This document shows, in pieces, positions 34,187-42,412 of a DNA stretch of 64,000 bases. A program made the translations under genes and the position numbers. Position 1 is the first letter of the stretch. Each line of letters opens with the position of its first letter. The stretch comes from Oscillospiraceae bacterium (lineage in GTDB: Bacteria; Bacillota; Clostridia; Oscillospirales; Acutalibacteraceae): the NCBI GenBank assembly GCA_902802375.1, contig CADCLS010000001.1, forward strand, positions 62,001 through 126,000, in the 5' to 3' direction. The notes below the pieces were generated by a model. It was not told the DNA's origin and did not search any database. It saw nothing but the letters and a program-made list of their open reading frames with translations.

Positions 34187-34714
34187 ATGGCGAACAAAAA
34201 CAATAAATTATTGAGAATTATCGTTACTGCGATTATGATAGCAATTACATGCGTAGTAACGATAATGATAAGAATACCTACACCGACGAAAGGATATATA
34301 AATTTCGGAGACGGTATTGTACTATTCGAAGGTTGGCTGTTGGGTCCTATATGGGGTACTGTGGCCGGAGGTATCGGTTCGGCTTTAGCTGATTTCTTTT
34401 CGGGTTATCCTATCTATATTCCCGTGACATTTATTATCAAGGCAATTATGGCACTGATTATTTCGTTTACACCAAAAGTCTTTGTGCATCATCCTCGCGT
34501 AGGATTGATTATCTGCTCATTAATTGCGGAATTTTTAATGGTGTCAGGCTACTATTTCTATGAGGCTGTTATAATCGGCGAGGGCTTTGTTCCGGCACTT
34601 TCAGGCGTTCTTAGCAATATTATGCAGGGAATAGCAGGAATACTCAGCTCATATTTTCTTGTTGAAGTTTTAATTAGAACCGGTATTATTAAATATATAG
34701 ATTTGAAAGGGTAA
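34187..34714 (+). CDS. ECF transporter S component, substrate unknown
   Basis: A 175-residue membrane protein with about five or six helices and the ECF S-component pattern: VVTIMIRIPTPTKGYINFGDGIVLFEGWLLGP, then GGIGSALADFFSGYPIYIPVTFIIKA. No EcfA or EcfT is nearby, so it likely shares an energizing module. Location right behind metY-cysK suggests a sulfur metabolite or a related vitamin as substrate; this is inference only. The ATG at 34187 has GGAG 6 bases upstream. The alternative ATG at 34175 overlaps the cysK stop but has no clear site. Confidence 0.75.
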   Translation: MANKNNKLLRIIVTAIMIAITCVVTIMIRIPTPTKGYINFGDGIVLFEGWLLGPIWGTVAGGIGSALADFFSGYPIYIPVTFIIKAIMALIISFTPKVFVHHPRVGLIICSLIAEFLMVSGYYFYEAVIIGEGFVPALSGVLSNIMQGIAGILSSYFLVEVLIRTGIIKYIDLKG

Positions 34715-34720
34715 TGGATA

Positions 34721-35269
34721 ATGAATGAGCTATATGAGCAGGCAAAGCAGGCGACAGAAGAACTTATATCGATTGCAAAACTTAAGAAGGGTGATATTAT
34801 CGTAGTAGGTTGCTCTTCGAGCGAAATTACTGGCTCAAAAATCGGAACGGATTCAAAGCCGGATACTGCAAAAGAAGTGTTTTTCGGGATATATGATGTG
34901 TTAAAAGCAAAAGGAATTTATCTTGCGGCACAATGTTGTGAACATTTGAATCGTTCACTTGTAGTTGAGAACGATTATGCGAAAACTCACAATCTTGAAA
35001 TTGTAAATGCGATACCCCAACCTAAAGCCGGTGGTTCTTTTGGCACGGTGGCTTATAGTGCTTTTGAACATCCCGTGCTTGTTGAAACACTCTCTGCGGA
35101 CGCCGGTCTCGATATAGGAGGAACGCTTATAGGAATGCATCTTAAAAGGGTAGCCGTTCCTGTAAGACTACAATTAAATCACATCGGCGACGCAATTATT
35201 ATTGCCGCGAGAACCCGACCGAAATATGTTGGCGGTCAAAGGGCAGTTTATGATGAAAATCTTGAATAA
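34721..35269 (+). CDS. DUF436/TIGR01440 (YwlG-like) family protein
   Basis: A 182-residue protein matching the conserved DUF436 family (YwlG in Bacillus). Landmarks are DIIVVGCSSSEITGSKIGTDS near the N terminus, AQCCEHLNRSLVVE in the middle and a C-terminal ARTRPKYVGGQRAVYD. It is a soluble protein, structurally related to aminoglycoside 3-N-acetyltransferases, with unknown function. AAAGGG precedes the ATG. It is the last gene before a bidirectional terminator. Confidence 0.88.
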   Translation: MNELYEQAKQATEELISIAKLKKGDIIVVGCSSSEITGSKIGTDSKPDTAKEVFFGIYDVLKAKGIYLAAQCCEHLNRSLVVENDYAKTHNLEIVNAIPQPKAGGSFGTVAYSAFEHPVLVETLSADAGLDIGGTLIGMHLKRVAVPVRLQLNHIGDAIIIAARTRPKYVGGQRAVYDENLE

Positions 35270-35304
35270 ACTTACTGCCTTTTCACATTGTTACATATAA
35301 CTTC

Positions 35305-35339
35305 AAAAAACGACCTTCAAATTTTGAAGGTCGTTTTTT
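35305..35339. terminator. Bidirectional terminator between DUF436 gene and lysA
   Basis: A 16-bp stem (ACGACCTTCAA with TTGAAGGTCGT, extended by six A and six T). It overlaps the lysA stop codon. Confidence 0.92.
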
Positions 35340-36649
35340 CATTCATCAAGATTACATATATCAGAAAGGGTTTCTCTTCTTACAACTATACGGCTTTTAC
35401 CACCTTTGAGCATAACTATGGGTGGCCGTGGGATACGGTTGTAATTAGATGCCATAGAATAGTTGTATGCACCGGTCGTAAGGCAGGCAATGGTATCGCC
35501 GCGGCATACAGTTGAGGGCATAGGTACATTCTCTTGAATAATATCTCCGCTTTCGCAACACCTACCCACAATACTTGCTTTAATATTGCAGGTCTCGTCA
35601 ATTTTGTTCGCCGTAACAAGTGTGTAATTTGATTTATACATTGCATATCTGACATTATCCGTCATACCGCCGTCAACCGAAACATAATTTACAAATTCAG
35701 GTATTCTTTTAACAGTACCTACGGTATACACTGTCATACCGGCATCCGCAACTATACTTCGTCCCGGTTCAAATATTATTGTAGGCAATTTAACTCCGAC
35801 GGTTTTGCATAATTCTTTTATAGTCTCACCGATACTGATTATGGTTGATTTTATATCAATAACAGGGTCGGTCGGCAGGTATCTTACTCCAAATCCACCG
35901 CCCATATCAAGTATATTTGTTTCGTAGCCGACAGTATTTTTTATATCGGCAATAAAATCTATCATAATTTTTGCCGCACGCAGAAATACCTCTGTGCTGA
36001 ATATTTGGGAGCCTATATGGCAGTGATAACCCGAGAGCTTTATATTTTTTTGATTAAGAGCTGTTTTTGTTATTTGTTCAGCCTGACCGGTTTTTATGGC
36101 AGAGCCGAATTTTGAATCAACTTTACCGGTGGCTACCGCCGCAAATGTATGCGAATCAATGCCCGGTGTTATACGAAGTAAAATCTTCTGAGTTATGTTC
36201 CGTTTTTTTGCCTCTTTTTGTATAGCAAAAAGCTCTTCTTCATTATCAACAACAAAATAGCCCACATCATTATCCATAGCATATTTAATATCGTCGTCAG
36301 TTTTGTTATTGGAATGAAAAAGGGAATTTCTGAGGGGAAAACCTGCTTGACTTGCAGTATATATTTCACCGCAGGACACAACATCAACATACATTCCTTC
36401 GCTTTTCATAATGCGATATATTTCTTTGAATGAAGCAGCCTTCGAAGCGTACGCAATATATGCATTATCGCCAAAACAAGTATGTATAGCATCTTTGAAT
36501 GTGTGGCAACGCTGTCTTATTCTTTCCTCGTCCATAAGATATAGAGGAGTGCCGTATTTTGCCGTAAGATTTATAACATCCTGGCTCGCAAAGCATAAAT
36601 GACCCGATTCGTTCGAGGTAACATTTTCGCAAATAAAAGTTCTTTCCAT
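35339..36649 (-). CDS. lysA: Diaminopimelate decarboxylase
   Basis: A 436-residue fold-III PLP decarboxylase that converts meso-diaminopimelate to lysine. The PLP lysine is in YIAYASKAASFKE. The phosphate loop GGGFGVRY and the EPGRSIVADAG motif are present. The catalytic cysteine of the other monomer is in GRCCESGDIIQE. It overlaps the ddh stop by one base (TAATG) and is last in the lysine operon. Confidence 0.94.
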   Translation of the reverse strand: MERTFICENVTSNESGHLCFASQDVINLTAKYGTPLYLMDEERIRQRCHTFKDAIHTCFGDNAYIAYASKAASFKEIYRIMKSEGMYVDVVSCGEIYTASQAGFPLRNSLFHSNNKTDDDIKYAMDNDVGYFVVDNEEELFAIQKEAKKRNITQKILLRITPGIDSHTFAAVATGKVDSKFGSAIKTGQAEQITKTALNQKNIKLSGYHCHIGSQIFSTEVFLRAAKIMIDFIADIKNTVGYETNILDMGGGFGVRYLPTDPVIDIKSTIISIGETIKELCKTVGVKLPTIIFEPGRSIVADAGMTVYTVGTVKRIPEFVNYVSVDGGMTDNVRYAMYKSNYTLVTANKIDETCNIKASIVGRCCESGDIIQENVPMPSTVCRGDTIACLTTGAYNYSMASNYNRIPRPPIVMLKGGKSRIVVRRETLSDICNLDE

Positions 36650-37626
36650 TAGAGTAGTTTTTTCCTTAAATTCTCGGCAGTATCCAGCGCTAAATCTGCC
36701 GGAGCTACATCAAATAGCGTTATACATCCGGTTTCACCACGGTTTTTCTTTCTATACACAGCTCTCGCTGCAGCAATTAAAACTCCGGCTGTAAACTCCG
36801 GATTTGAATCAAGAGTCAGTCGATATTCTATAGTGTGTGAGTGTGAATTGTTTTCTCCCGTTTTGCCACTTCTTATAACAAAGCCGCCGTGAGGTAATTC
36901 TGAATGGTTTTTTGCCATTTCTTCAGCTGATATGAAGTGCACAACAGTATCATAATTCGCAAAATAATCGGGCATATTTTTGATTTGTGCTTCAATACTT
37001 TGAAGGTCGGCACCGTCGCGCGCTACAACAAAGCATTCCCTTAAGTGCTTATCTCTTGTTTTAAGCTCAGGATTTTCACCTGAGCGAACTGAATTGAGCG
37101 CGCTTTCTTTTGGTATTGTATACTGTCTTGCATCAAGTACGCCTTCAATTCGTCTTACCGCGTCTGAATGACCTTGACTCACGCCTTTTCCCCAAAATGT
37201 ATATGTTTTGCCATAGGGGAGTATAGACTCGGCATATATACGGTTTAGTGAAAACATACCGGGGTCCCAACCGGCGGAAATTAAAGCCAAAGTATTGTTT
37301 TCTCTTGCTGATTTATCTACATTATTGAAATGCTCTGGTATTTTAGGGTGGGTATCAAAACTGTCTACAACCGAAAAATCTTTAGCAAGCATAGGAGTGA
37401 TTTTAGGTAAATCCGTAGCTGAGCCGCCGCAAATAATCATAACATCTATTACATCTTTATATTTTAATACATCTTCTGCACTGTAAACCTTCGCACCGAG
37501 TGCGGTTTTTACGCTTTCCGGGTTACGCCTTGTAAAAACACCGGTAACTTCAATGTCGGGATTTTGTTGCGCACAGTATTCAACGCCTTTGCCTAAATTT
37601 CCGTATCCGTAAATTCCGATTTTCAT
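36649..37626 (-). CDS. ddh: meso-Diaminopimelate dehydrogenase
   Basis: A 325-residue NADPH-dependent enzyme that makes meso-DAP in one step from tetrahydrodipicolinate. It bypasses the succinylase or acetylase branch and DapF. The Rossmann motif GIYGYGNLGKGVEY opens the protein, and the family motif ISAGWDPGMFSLNR lies near residue 115. The substrate region WGKGVSQGHSDAVRRIEGV follows. It overlaps dapA by four bases (ATGA). Confidence 0.93.
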   Translation of the reverse strand: MKIGIYGYGNLGKGVEYCAQQNPDIEVTGVFTRRNPESVKTALGAKVYSAEDVLKYKDVIDVMIICGGSATDLPKITPMLAKDFSVVDSFDTHPKIPEHFNNVDKSARENNTLALISAGWDPGMFSLNRIYAESILPYGKTYTFWGKGVSQGHSDAVRRIEGVLDARQYTIPKESALNSVRSGENPELKTRDKHLRECFVVARDGADLQSIEAQIKNMPDYFANYDTVVHFISAEEMAKNHSELPHGGFVIRSGKTGENNSHSHTIEYRLTLDSNPEFTAGVLIAAARAVYRKKNRGETGCITLFDVAPADLALDTAENLRKKLL

Positions 37627-38528
37627 AGTACATTCTCCTTTATGTCAATATTACATTTTTTCATTTCGTCTAAAAGCTTAACTTCGTGTACTTTTTCAAT
37701 AGTCGTTAGCGGAAGTCGTAGCGAGTTTTTACCGTAACCCATCGCCGCCATAGCAGCTTTTACCGGAATGGGGTTTACCTCGGAAAACAGTGCTGATATA
37801 AGCGGTAAAAATTTTAGCTGCATATCTGCCGCTTCCTTGTAATTTCCAGCCATACACAACTTGCAAATTTTAGATGTTTCGCTCGGCAATATATTTGATA
37901 ATACTGAAATAACACCGCTGCCTCCTAAAGACATTATAGGAACTATCTGGTCGTCATTACCGGAATAAACAGAGAAATCTTCTCCTGTTAGTCTTTTAGT
38001 TTCGACAATTTGTGATATATTTCCCGAAGCCTCCTTAATTCCTACTATTTTTGGATGCTTTGAAAGCTCCGCGGCAGTTTCGGGTAAAATATTGCATCCT
38101 GTTCTTGAAGGTACATTATAAAGTATGCAGGGTTTAGTTGAAACATCTGCTATTTGAGAAAAAGATTTAATAAGTCCTGATTGCGTTGCTTTGTTGTAAT
38201 AAGGAGTTACAATGAGCATAGCGTCGGCTCCAAGTTTGCAAGCGGCATCAGTCAACTCTTTAGCATATGCTATATCATTAGAGCCGGTACCTGCTATAAC
38301 GGGAACTCTGTGTGCTGTGCGTTTTACACAAAACTCAATAACCTTGCGATGTTCTTCGTCTGTAAGTGTTGAGCCTTCGCCTGTAGTGCCAGCCGCTACA
38401 ATCGCATCGATGCCTGAGTTAATCTGAAAGTCAATTAATCTGCCAAAACTTTCAAAATCAATCTCACCGTTTTCAAAAAACGGAGTAATAATTGCGGTTG
38501 CCGCCCCCTCAAATACTTTATTTTTCAT
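37623..38528 (-). CDS. dapA: 4-hydroxy-tetrahydrodipicolinate synthase
   Basis: A 301-residue class I aldolase-fold enzyme condensing pyruvate with aspartate semialdehyde. The Schiff-base lysine is in VGIKEASGN, the proton-relay tyrosine in LYNVPSRTG, and the N-terminal AAGTTGEGSTL motif is intact. It is the first gene after the lysine riboswitch; the GAGGTGG ribosome site is just after the terminator hairpin. dapB is not in this window. Confidence 0.94.
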   Translation of the reverse strand: MKNKVFEGAATAIITPFFENGEIDFESFGRLIDFQINSGIDAIVAAGTTGEGSTLTDEEHRKVIEFCVKRTAHRVPVIAGTGSNDIAYAKELTDAACKLGADAMLIVTPYYNKATQSGLIKSFSQIADVSTKPCILYNVPSRTGCNILPETAAELSKHPKIVGIKEASGNISQIVETKRLTGEDFSVYSGNDDQIVPIMSLGGSGVISVLSNILPSETSKICKLCMAGNYKEAADMQLKFLPLISALFSEVNPIPVKAAMAAMGYGKNSLRLPLTTIEKVHEVKLLDEMKKCNIDIKENVL

Positions 38529-38564
38529 AAAACCACCTCAAAATCTTTACTGTATCCCGTCTTC

Positions 38565-38602
38565 ATAAAAATAAAAAGACGGTTACCGATAAAGTAACCA
38601 TC
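38565..38602 (-). terminator. Riboswitch-controlled terminator before dapA
   Basis: On the minus strand GATGGTTAC pairs with GTAACCGTC (9 bp, one G-T), followed by TTTTTATTTTTAT. This is the expression platform of the lysine riboswitch. Confidence 0.88.
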
Positions 38603-38609
38603 ACACAAT

Positions 38610-38765
38610 GATAGCACTCCGCATTTCTGCGACAGTAGCCGGAATATTATTTCCGTCTACCAGAGCGTGGGTGCCACACCACCTCTTCGGCATGTATCCC
38701 TTTCGCAGTGCGGTCTCCGGCAGACCGTTTATGCACAGCTACTATTGATAACATGCGCCTCTATC
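38610..38765 (-). promoter_or_regulatory. Lysine riboswitch (L box)
   Basis: Read on the minus strand, P1 pairs GATAG at the start (from 38765) with CTATC at the end (38610). The conserved blocks occur in order: AGAGGCGC, AGTAG, GAAAGGG, ATGCCGAAG, CTGG, ACTGTCGCAGAAATGCGGAG, TGCTATC. The terminator hairpin follows, so lysine should stop transcription of dapA-ddh-lysA. Confidence 0.94.
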
Positions 38766-38774
38766 GTTATGGAT

Positions 38775-38803
38775 ATTCTAACACTATGTATTTGAGTTGT
38801 CAA
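38775..38803 (-). promoter_or_regulatory. Promoter of the lysine operon
   Basis: On the minus strand TTGACA (38798-38803) and TAGAAT (38775-38780), 17-base spacer, just ahead of the aptamer. Confidence 0.78.
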
Positions 38804-38818
38804 GAGCAAATACAACTG

Positions 38819-38847
38819 TTGAATATAATACTTAACTGTGTTATAAT
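38819..38847 (+). promoter_or_regulatory. Promoter of yunB-ligA
   Basis: TTGAAT (38819-38824) and TATAAT (38842-38847), 17-base spacer. It gives a vegetative promoter, suited to ligA; a sporulation promoter for yunB was not recognized. Confidence 0.65.
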
Positions 38848-38904
38848 ATAATTGTCAAAAATATTGCCTTTTGCGTAAAATGTACTGCAGGGGGCGGTGT
38901 TTTT

Positions 38905-39582
38905 GTGAAATTTAGAATTAATGTTCTTAAAACCGTAATTTTCCGCTGGTTAATAGTTTTTTTAATAATTTTTTTAGCTTTTACAGTATGCCTTATACGC
39001 GCAAGACCTATTGTTATAGCTTATGCAAAGAGTCACGCAAAAGCGCAGATGATTTCTGCTTTTGACGAGGCGGTGAAATCTGCTATCGGCTCTCTTGATT
39101 ATAGATACAGTGATATGGCGGTCATAACAAGGCTTGACGATAACACGGTAGGCAGTATTGAGATAGATTACCAAAAGCTAAACATTTTACGAGCAGAAAT
39201 TTCACGAATGATAACCGAAAAGACAAACGCTAAAGCAGACAATGTCTTACATATCCCGATTGGAACACTGCTCGGTAGTGAATATACTACCGGTTACGGT
39301 CCTAAAATCAAATTCAAAATGCAGTTTTCTCAAATGCCGGTTTTGGATTTTGAAAGCAAATTTACTTCTGCCGGCATTAACAGCGTTTTTCATCAAATAA
39401 TAATCAAAGCGAATTTATCCGGCGGTATTATTATGCTCGGCGCCGATAAAACATTTTCGGTAGAGCTTACTACGGTTGTGGCACAAACGGTAATTTCCGG
39501 TGCCGTACCGGATAATTTCACAAATGTAATTGAAACGCCTGAAAGTAATGTTGCAGACGATATTTTTAATTTTTCAAATTAG
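38905..39582 (+). CDS. yunB: Sporulation protein YunB
   Basis: A 225-residue YunB family protein, made in the mother cell during Bacillus sporulation. One N-terminal membrane helix (about 10-30) is followed by an extracytoplasmic domain. Family segments are ITEKTNAKADNVLHIPIGTLLGSEYTTGYGPKI and FTSAGINSVFHQIIIKANLS. The start is GTG behind GGGGCGGTG. It precedes ligA by 17 bases. Confidence 0.87.
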   Translation: MKFRINVLKTVIFRWLIVFLIIFLAFTVCLIRARPIVIAYAKSHAKAQMISAFDEAVKSAIGSLDYRYSDMAVITRLDDNTVGSIEIDYQKLNILRAEISRMITEKTNAKADNVLHIPIGTLLGSEYTTGYGPKIKFKMQFSQMPVLDFESKFTSAGINSVFHQIIIKANLSGGIIMLGADKTFSVELTTVVAQTVISGAVPDNFTNVIETPESNVADDIFNFSN

Positions 39583-39599
39583 TATATAGCGGAGGTATT

Positions 39600-41573
39600 A
39601 TGGACTTCAAGGAAGCTAAAAAGCGTATTAAGGAACTAACAAAAATAATAAGATATCACAACGATTTATATTATAATCAGGATGCTCCTGAGATTGAGGA
39701 CTATGAGTATGACGCATTAAATCGCGAGCTTAAATCGCTTGAAAGAGAGTTCCCGGAGTTAATTCTACCTGATTCGCCGACACAGGTGGTCGGAGGCAGT
39801 GCAAATCTTTTGTTTTCTCCTGTACACCATACTGTAAAAATGGAAAGCCTTCAGGATGTTTTCAGCTTTGACGAGCTTAGAGAATTTGACGAAAGAATAG
39901 ATAATAAGCGTACGGTTTATTCGGTTGAACCGAAAATTGACGGATTATCCGTGTCTCTTGAGTATTCGGGAGGTAAGCTTATTCGCGGTTCAACACGAGG
40001 CGACGGTGTGACCGGCGAGGATGTTACCAATAATATTTTACAGATTAAGTCAATACCTAAAGAAATAGATTTTTTGGGTGAGCTTGAAGTGCGCGGCGAG
40101 GTATATATGCCGAAAAGCTCATTTCTAAAGCTCGTTGAAAGGCAAGAGCTTATGGGTGAAAAGCCTGCAAAAAATCCTCGCAATGCCGCGGCAGGCACAC
40201 TCAGACAAAAAAATTCCGCGATTGTCAAAGGTCGTGAATTATCTATTTTTATATTCAATATTCAGCAAATTTCAGGCAAAGAGTTTAATTCGCATATAAA
40301 ATCGCTGGATTTTTTGGCTTCTCTCGGCTTTTCAGTGCTTCCAAGTTATAAGATGTGCGAGAATATAAATGAGGTTATAAGCGAAATTGAGCGCATTGGC
40401 GATAGTCGTGGTGACCTTGAATTTGATATTGACGGCGCTGTTGTAAAGGTCGATAATCTTTCTTATCGCACAGAGCTTGGCAGTACATCTAAATTTCCTA
40501 AGTGGGCTGTTGCTTTCAAATATCCGCCGGAGGAAAAAGAGACGGTACTGAGAAATATTGAAATAAATGTCGGAAGAACCGGGGCACTAACTCCTACCGC
40601 AGTATTTGATCCTGTTGAACTTGCAGGTACAACTGTGTGCCGTGCAGTACTTCACAACGAAGATTTTATTAACGAAAAACAGATAGGCGTTGGCGATACG
40701 ATAATTGTAAGAAAAGCCGGTGAGATAATACCTGAAGTGGTTACTGTGAGCCGTCACGCGGAGAATTCCACTGTTTTCAAAATGCCGACGGTTTGTCCTT
40801 CCTGCGGTGCTAATGTTTTTCGCAAAGAGGGTGAGGCGGTTATTCATTGTACAAATGCTGAATGTCCTGCTCAGATTTTAAGGCACCTTATTCACTTTAC
40901 TTCAAGAGACGCTATGGATATTGAGGGACTGGGACCTGCTATGCTCGAACAGTTGTTGGATGCAGGACTTGTAAAAACAATTATTGATATTTACAGACTT
41001 GATTTCGATGAAGTATTGCGCCTTGAAAGAGTTGGTATTAAATCAGTAGATAATTTGAGATATGCAATAGAAAAATCTAAGAATAATGATCTGTCACGCC
41101 TAATCACTGCTCTTGGTATACGCCATATAGGTGCAGGCGCTGCAAAGCTTCTTGCAGATAATTATAAGAGTATAGATGAATTAATGACGGCAAGCAGGGA
41201 AGAACTTGAAAAAATATCCGGTTTTGGCAGTGTGTTAGCAGAAAGTACCGCTGAGTTTTTCTCACTTGACGCTACTAAAGAGATGATAAATGAACTTAAA
41301 GCCTGCGGTGTTAACACGCTTTCGAATAAGGCTTCTGTTGGAGATAAATTTTCCGGTATGACATTTGTGCTGACCGGGACTCTCCAAGATTTCACACGAA
41401 ATGAGGCGGGGGAGATTATTGAGTCGCTGGGGGGCAAGGTTTCATCTTCGGTTTCAAAGAAAACAACTTTTGTTTTAGCCGGTGATGAGGCAGGCAGCAA
41501 GCTTGATAAAGCAAATGCACTCGGTGTTAGCATTATTGACGAGCAAGAATTTAAGAAAATGATTGAAATATAG
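39600..41573 (+). CDS. ligA: NAD-dependent DNA ligase LigA
   Basis: A 657-residue essential replicative ligase. Domains in order are Ia (YxxD, NAD site), the adenylation domain with K112 in the KIDG motif, an OB fold, a four-cysteine zinc finger (CPSC...CTNAEC near residues 400-425), helix-hairpin-helix repeats and a C-terminal BRCT domain (about 580-655). Normal family length. GGAGG is the ribosome site; likely co-transcribed with yunB. Confidence 0.96.
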   Translation: MDFKEAKKRIKELTKIIRYHNDLYYNQDAPEIEDYEYDALNRELKSLEREFPELILPDSPTQVVGGSANLLFSPVHHTVKMESLQDVFSFDELREFDERIDNKRTVYSVEPKIDGLSVSLEYSGGKLIRGSTRGDGVTGEDVTNNILQIKSIPKEIDFLGELEVRGEVYMPKSSFLKLVERQELMGEKPAKNPRNAAAGTLRQKNSAIVKGRELSIFIFNIQQISGKEFNSHIKSLDFLASLGFSVLPSYKMCENINEVISEIERIGDSRGDLEFDIDGAVVKVDNLSYRTELGSTSKFPKWAVAFKYPPEEKETVLRNIEINVGRTGALTPTAVFDPVELAGTTVCRAVLHNEDFINEKQIGVGDTIIVRKAGEIIPEVVTVSRHAENSTVFKMPTVCPSCGANVFRKEGEAVIHCTNAECPAQILRHLIHFTSRDAMDIEGLGPAMLEQLLDAGLVKTIIDIYRLDFDEVLRLERVGIKSVDNLRYAIEKSKNNDLSRLITALGIRHIGAGAAKLLADNYKSIDELMTASREELEKISGFGSVLAESTAEFFSLDATKEMINELKACGVNTLSNKASVGDKFSGMTFVLTGTLQDFTRNEAGEIIESLGGKVSSSVSKKTTFVLAGDEAGSKLDKANALGVSIIDEQEFKKMIEI

Positions 41574-41594
41574 CTTAAGGCTTGTGCAAAATTG

Positions 41595-41623
41595 TTGACA
41601 AAATTCAAACTTAGTGTTAAACT
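41595..41623 (+). promoter_or_regulatory. Promoter of the ABC/FtsX/HMA operon
   Basis: TTGACA (41595-41600) and TAAACT (41618-41623), 17-base spacer, followed at once by the first GTTAG-N6-CTAAC site. Confidence 0.7.
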
Positions 41624-41624
41624 G

Positions 41625-41640
41625 GTTAGCGGAGACTAAC
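41625..41640 (+). promoter_or_regulatory. Operator candidate GTTAG-N6-CTAAC, copy 1
   Basis: A 5+5 inverted repeat placed at the expected transcription start. It has the same half-sites and 6-base spacing as the copy at 41681-41696. The TTAG/CTAA half-sites recall DtxR/IdeR-type metal boxes. Confidence 0.5.
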
Positions 41641-41672
41641 TCAAAAGCAGGGGCGCAAGCCCTATCTTTTGA
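41641..41672 (+). repeat. Leader hairpin with GNRA tetraloop
   Basis: TCAAAAG pairs with CTTTTGA, and an inner AGGGGC-GCAA-GCCCT forms a GNRA-capped stem. It lies between the two GTTAG-N6-CTAAC sites in the leader. Confidence 0.5.
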
Positions 41673-41680
41673 AAAATACA

Positions 41681-41696
41681 GTTAGCATATGCTAAC
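41681..41696 (+). promoter_or_regulatory. Operator candidate, perfect 16-base palindrome (copy 2)
   Basis: GTTAGCATATGCTAAC is fully self-complementary and lies directly before the AGAGGAAG ribosome site of the ABC gene. Confidence 0.55.
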
Positions 41697-41710
41697 GAGA
41701 GGAAGATATT

Positions 41711-42412
41711 ATGTCAATCGTACAATTTGAAAATGTGTCAAGAATTTACAAAAGCGGAGAGCACGAGCTTCGCGCTCTAAATGGTGTTAGTTTCACCTTA
41801 GACGAGGGTAAATTTGTTGTAATTCTCGGACCTTCAGGTGCCGGGAAGAGCACGCTACTTAATCTGCTCGGAGGACTTGACAGTCCAAGTGAGGGTACTA
41901 TCACGGTTTCGGGTATGGATATATCTAAGCTTTCTGACAACGAGCTTGCAGATTATCGTGCTTCGACAGTTGGTTTTGTTTTCCAGTTCTATAATCTCAT
42001 ACCGACACTTACCGTTTATGAGAATGTAAAGCTTGTTTCTGAAATATCAAAAAACGCACTTGATGCAAAAGATATGATTTCAAAGGTAGGACTTCTTGAC
42101 CATCTCAGCAGTTTTCCGTCGGAACTTTCGGGCGGTGAGCAACAGCGCATATCTATAGCCAGAGCGCTATGCAAAAATCCAAAAATACTGCTTTGTGATG
42201 AGCCTACAGGCGCACTTGATTCTGAGACCGGTGTTATGATACTAAAGATACTTATGGATATGTCAAAAAATTACGGTAAGACTATTGTGATTGTAACACA
42301 TAATCAAAATATTGCGAAAATGGCTGATGTTGTCATCCGCGTTAAAAACGGCAAAATAAAGTCTATTGACAATCAAGAAAACCCACTTTCTGCTGACGAG
42401 GTGGAATGGTGA
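41711..42412 (+). CDS. LolD/MacB-type ABC transporter ATP-binding protein
   Basis: A 233-residue ATPase of the lipoprotein/antimicrobial-peptide exporter branch. Walker A is GPSGAGKST, signature LSGGEQQR, Walker [14 protein letters not shown] and H-loop [12 protein letters not shown]. The EPTGALD spelling is typical of FtsX-partner (mechanotransmission) ATPases. Its permease follows with a one-base overlap. Two palindromes in the leader suggest tight repression. Confidence 0.92.
   Translation: MSIVQFENVSRIYKSGEHELRALNGVSFTLDEGKFVVILGPSGAGKSTLLNLLGGLDSPSEGTITVSGMDISKLSDNELADYRASTVGFVFQFYNLIPTLTVYENVKLVSEISKNALDAKDMISKVGLLDHLSSFPSELSGGEQQRISIARALCKNPKILLCDEPTGALDSETGVMILKILMDMSKNYGKTIVIVTHNQNIAKMADVVIRVKNGKIKSIDNQENPLSADEVEW

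Noticed and set aside
41641..41672. A known metal or cofactor riboswitch in the ABC operon leader
   Set aside because: The hairpin does not carry the conserved blocks of any riboswitch I can recognize; the flanking palindromes fit protein operators better.
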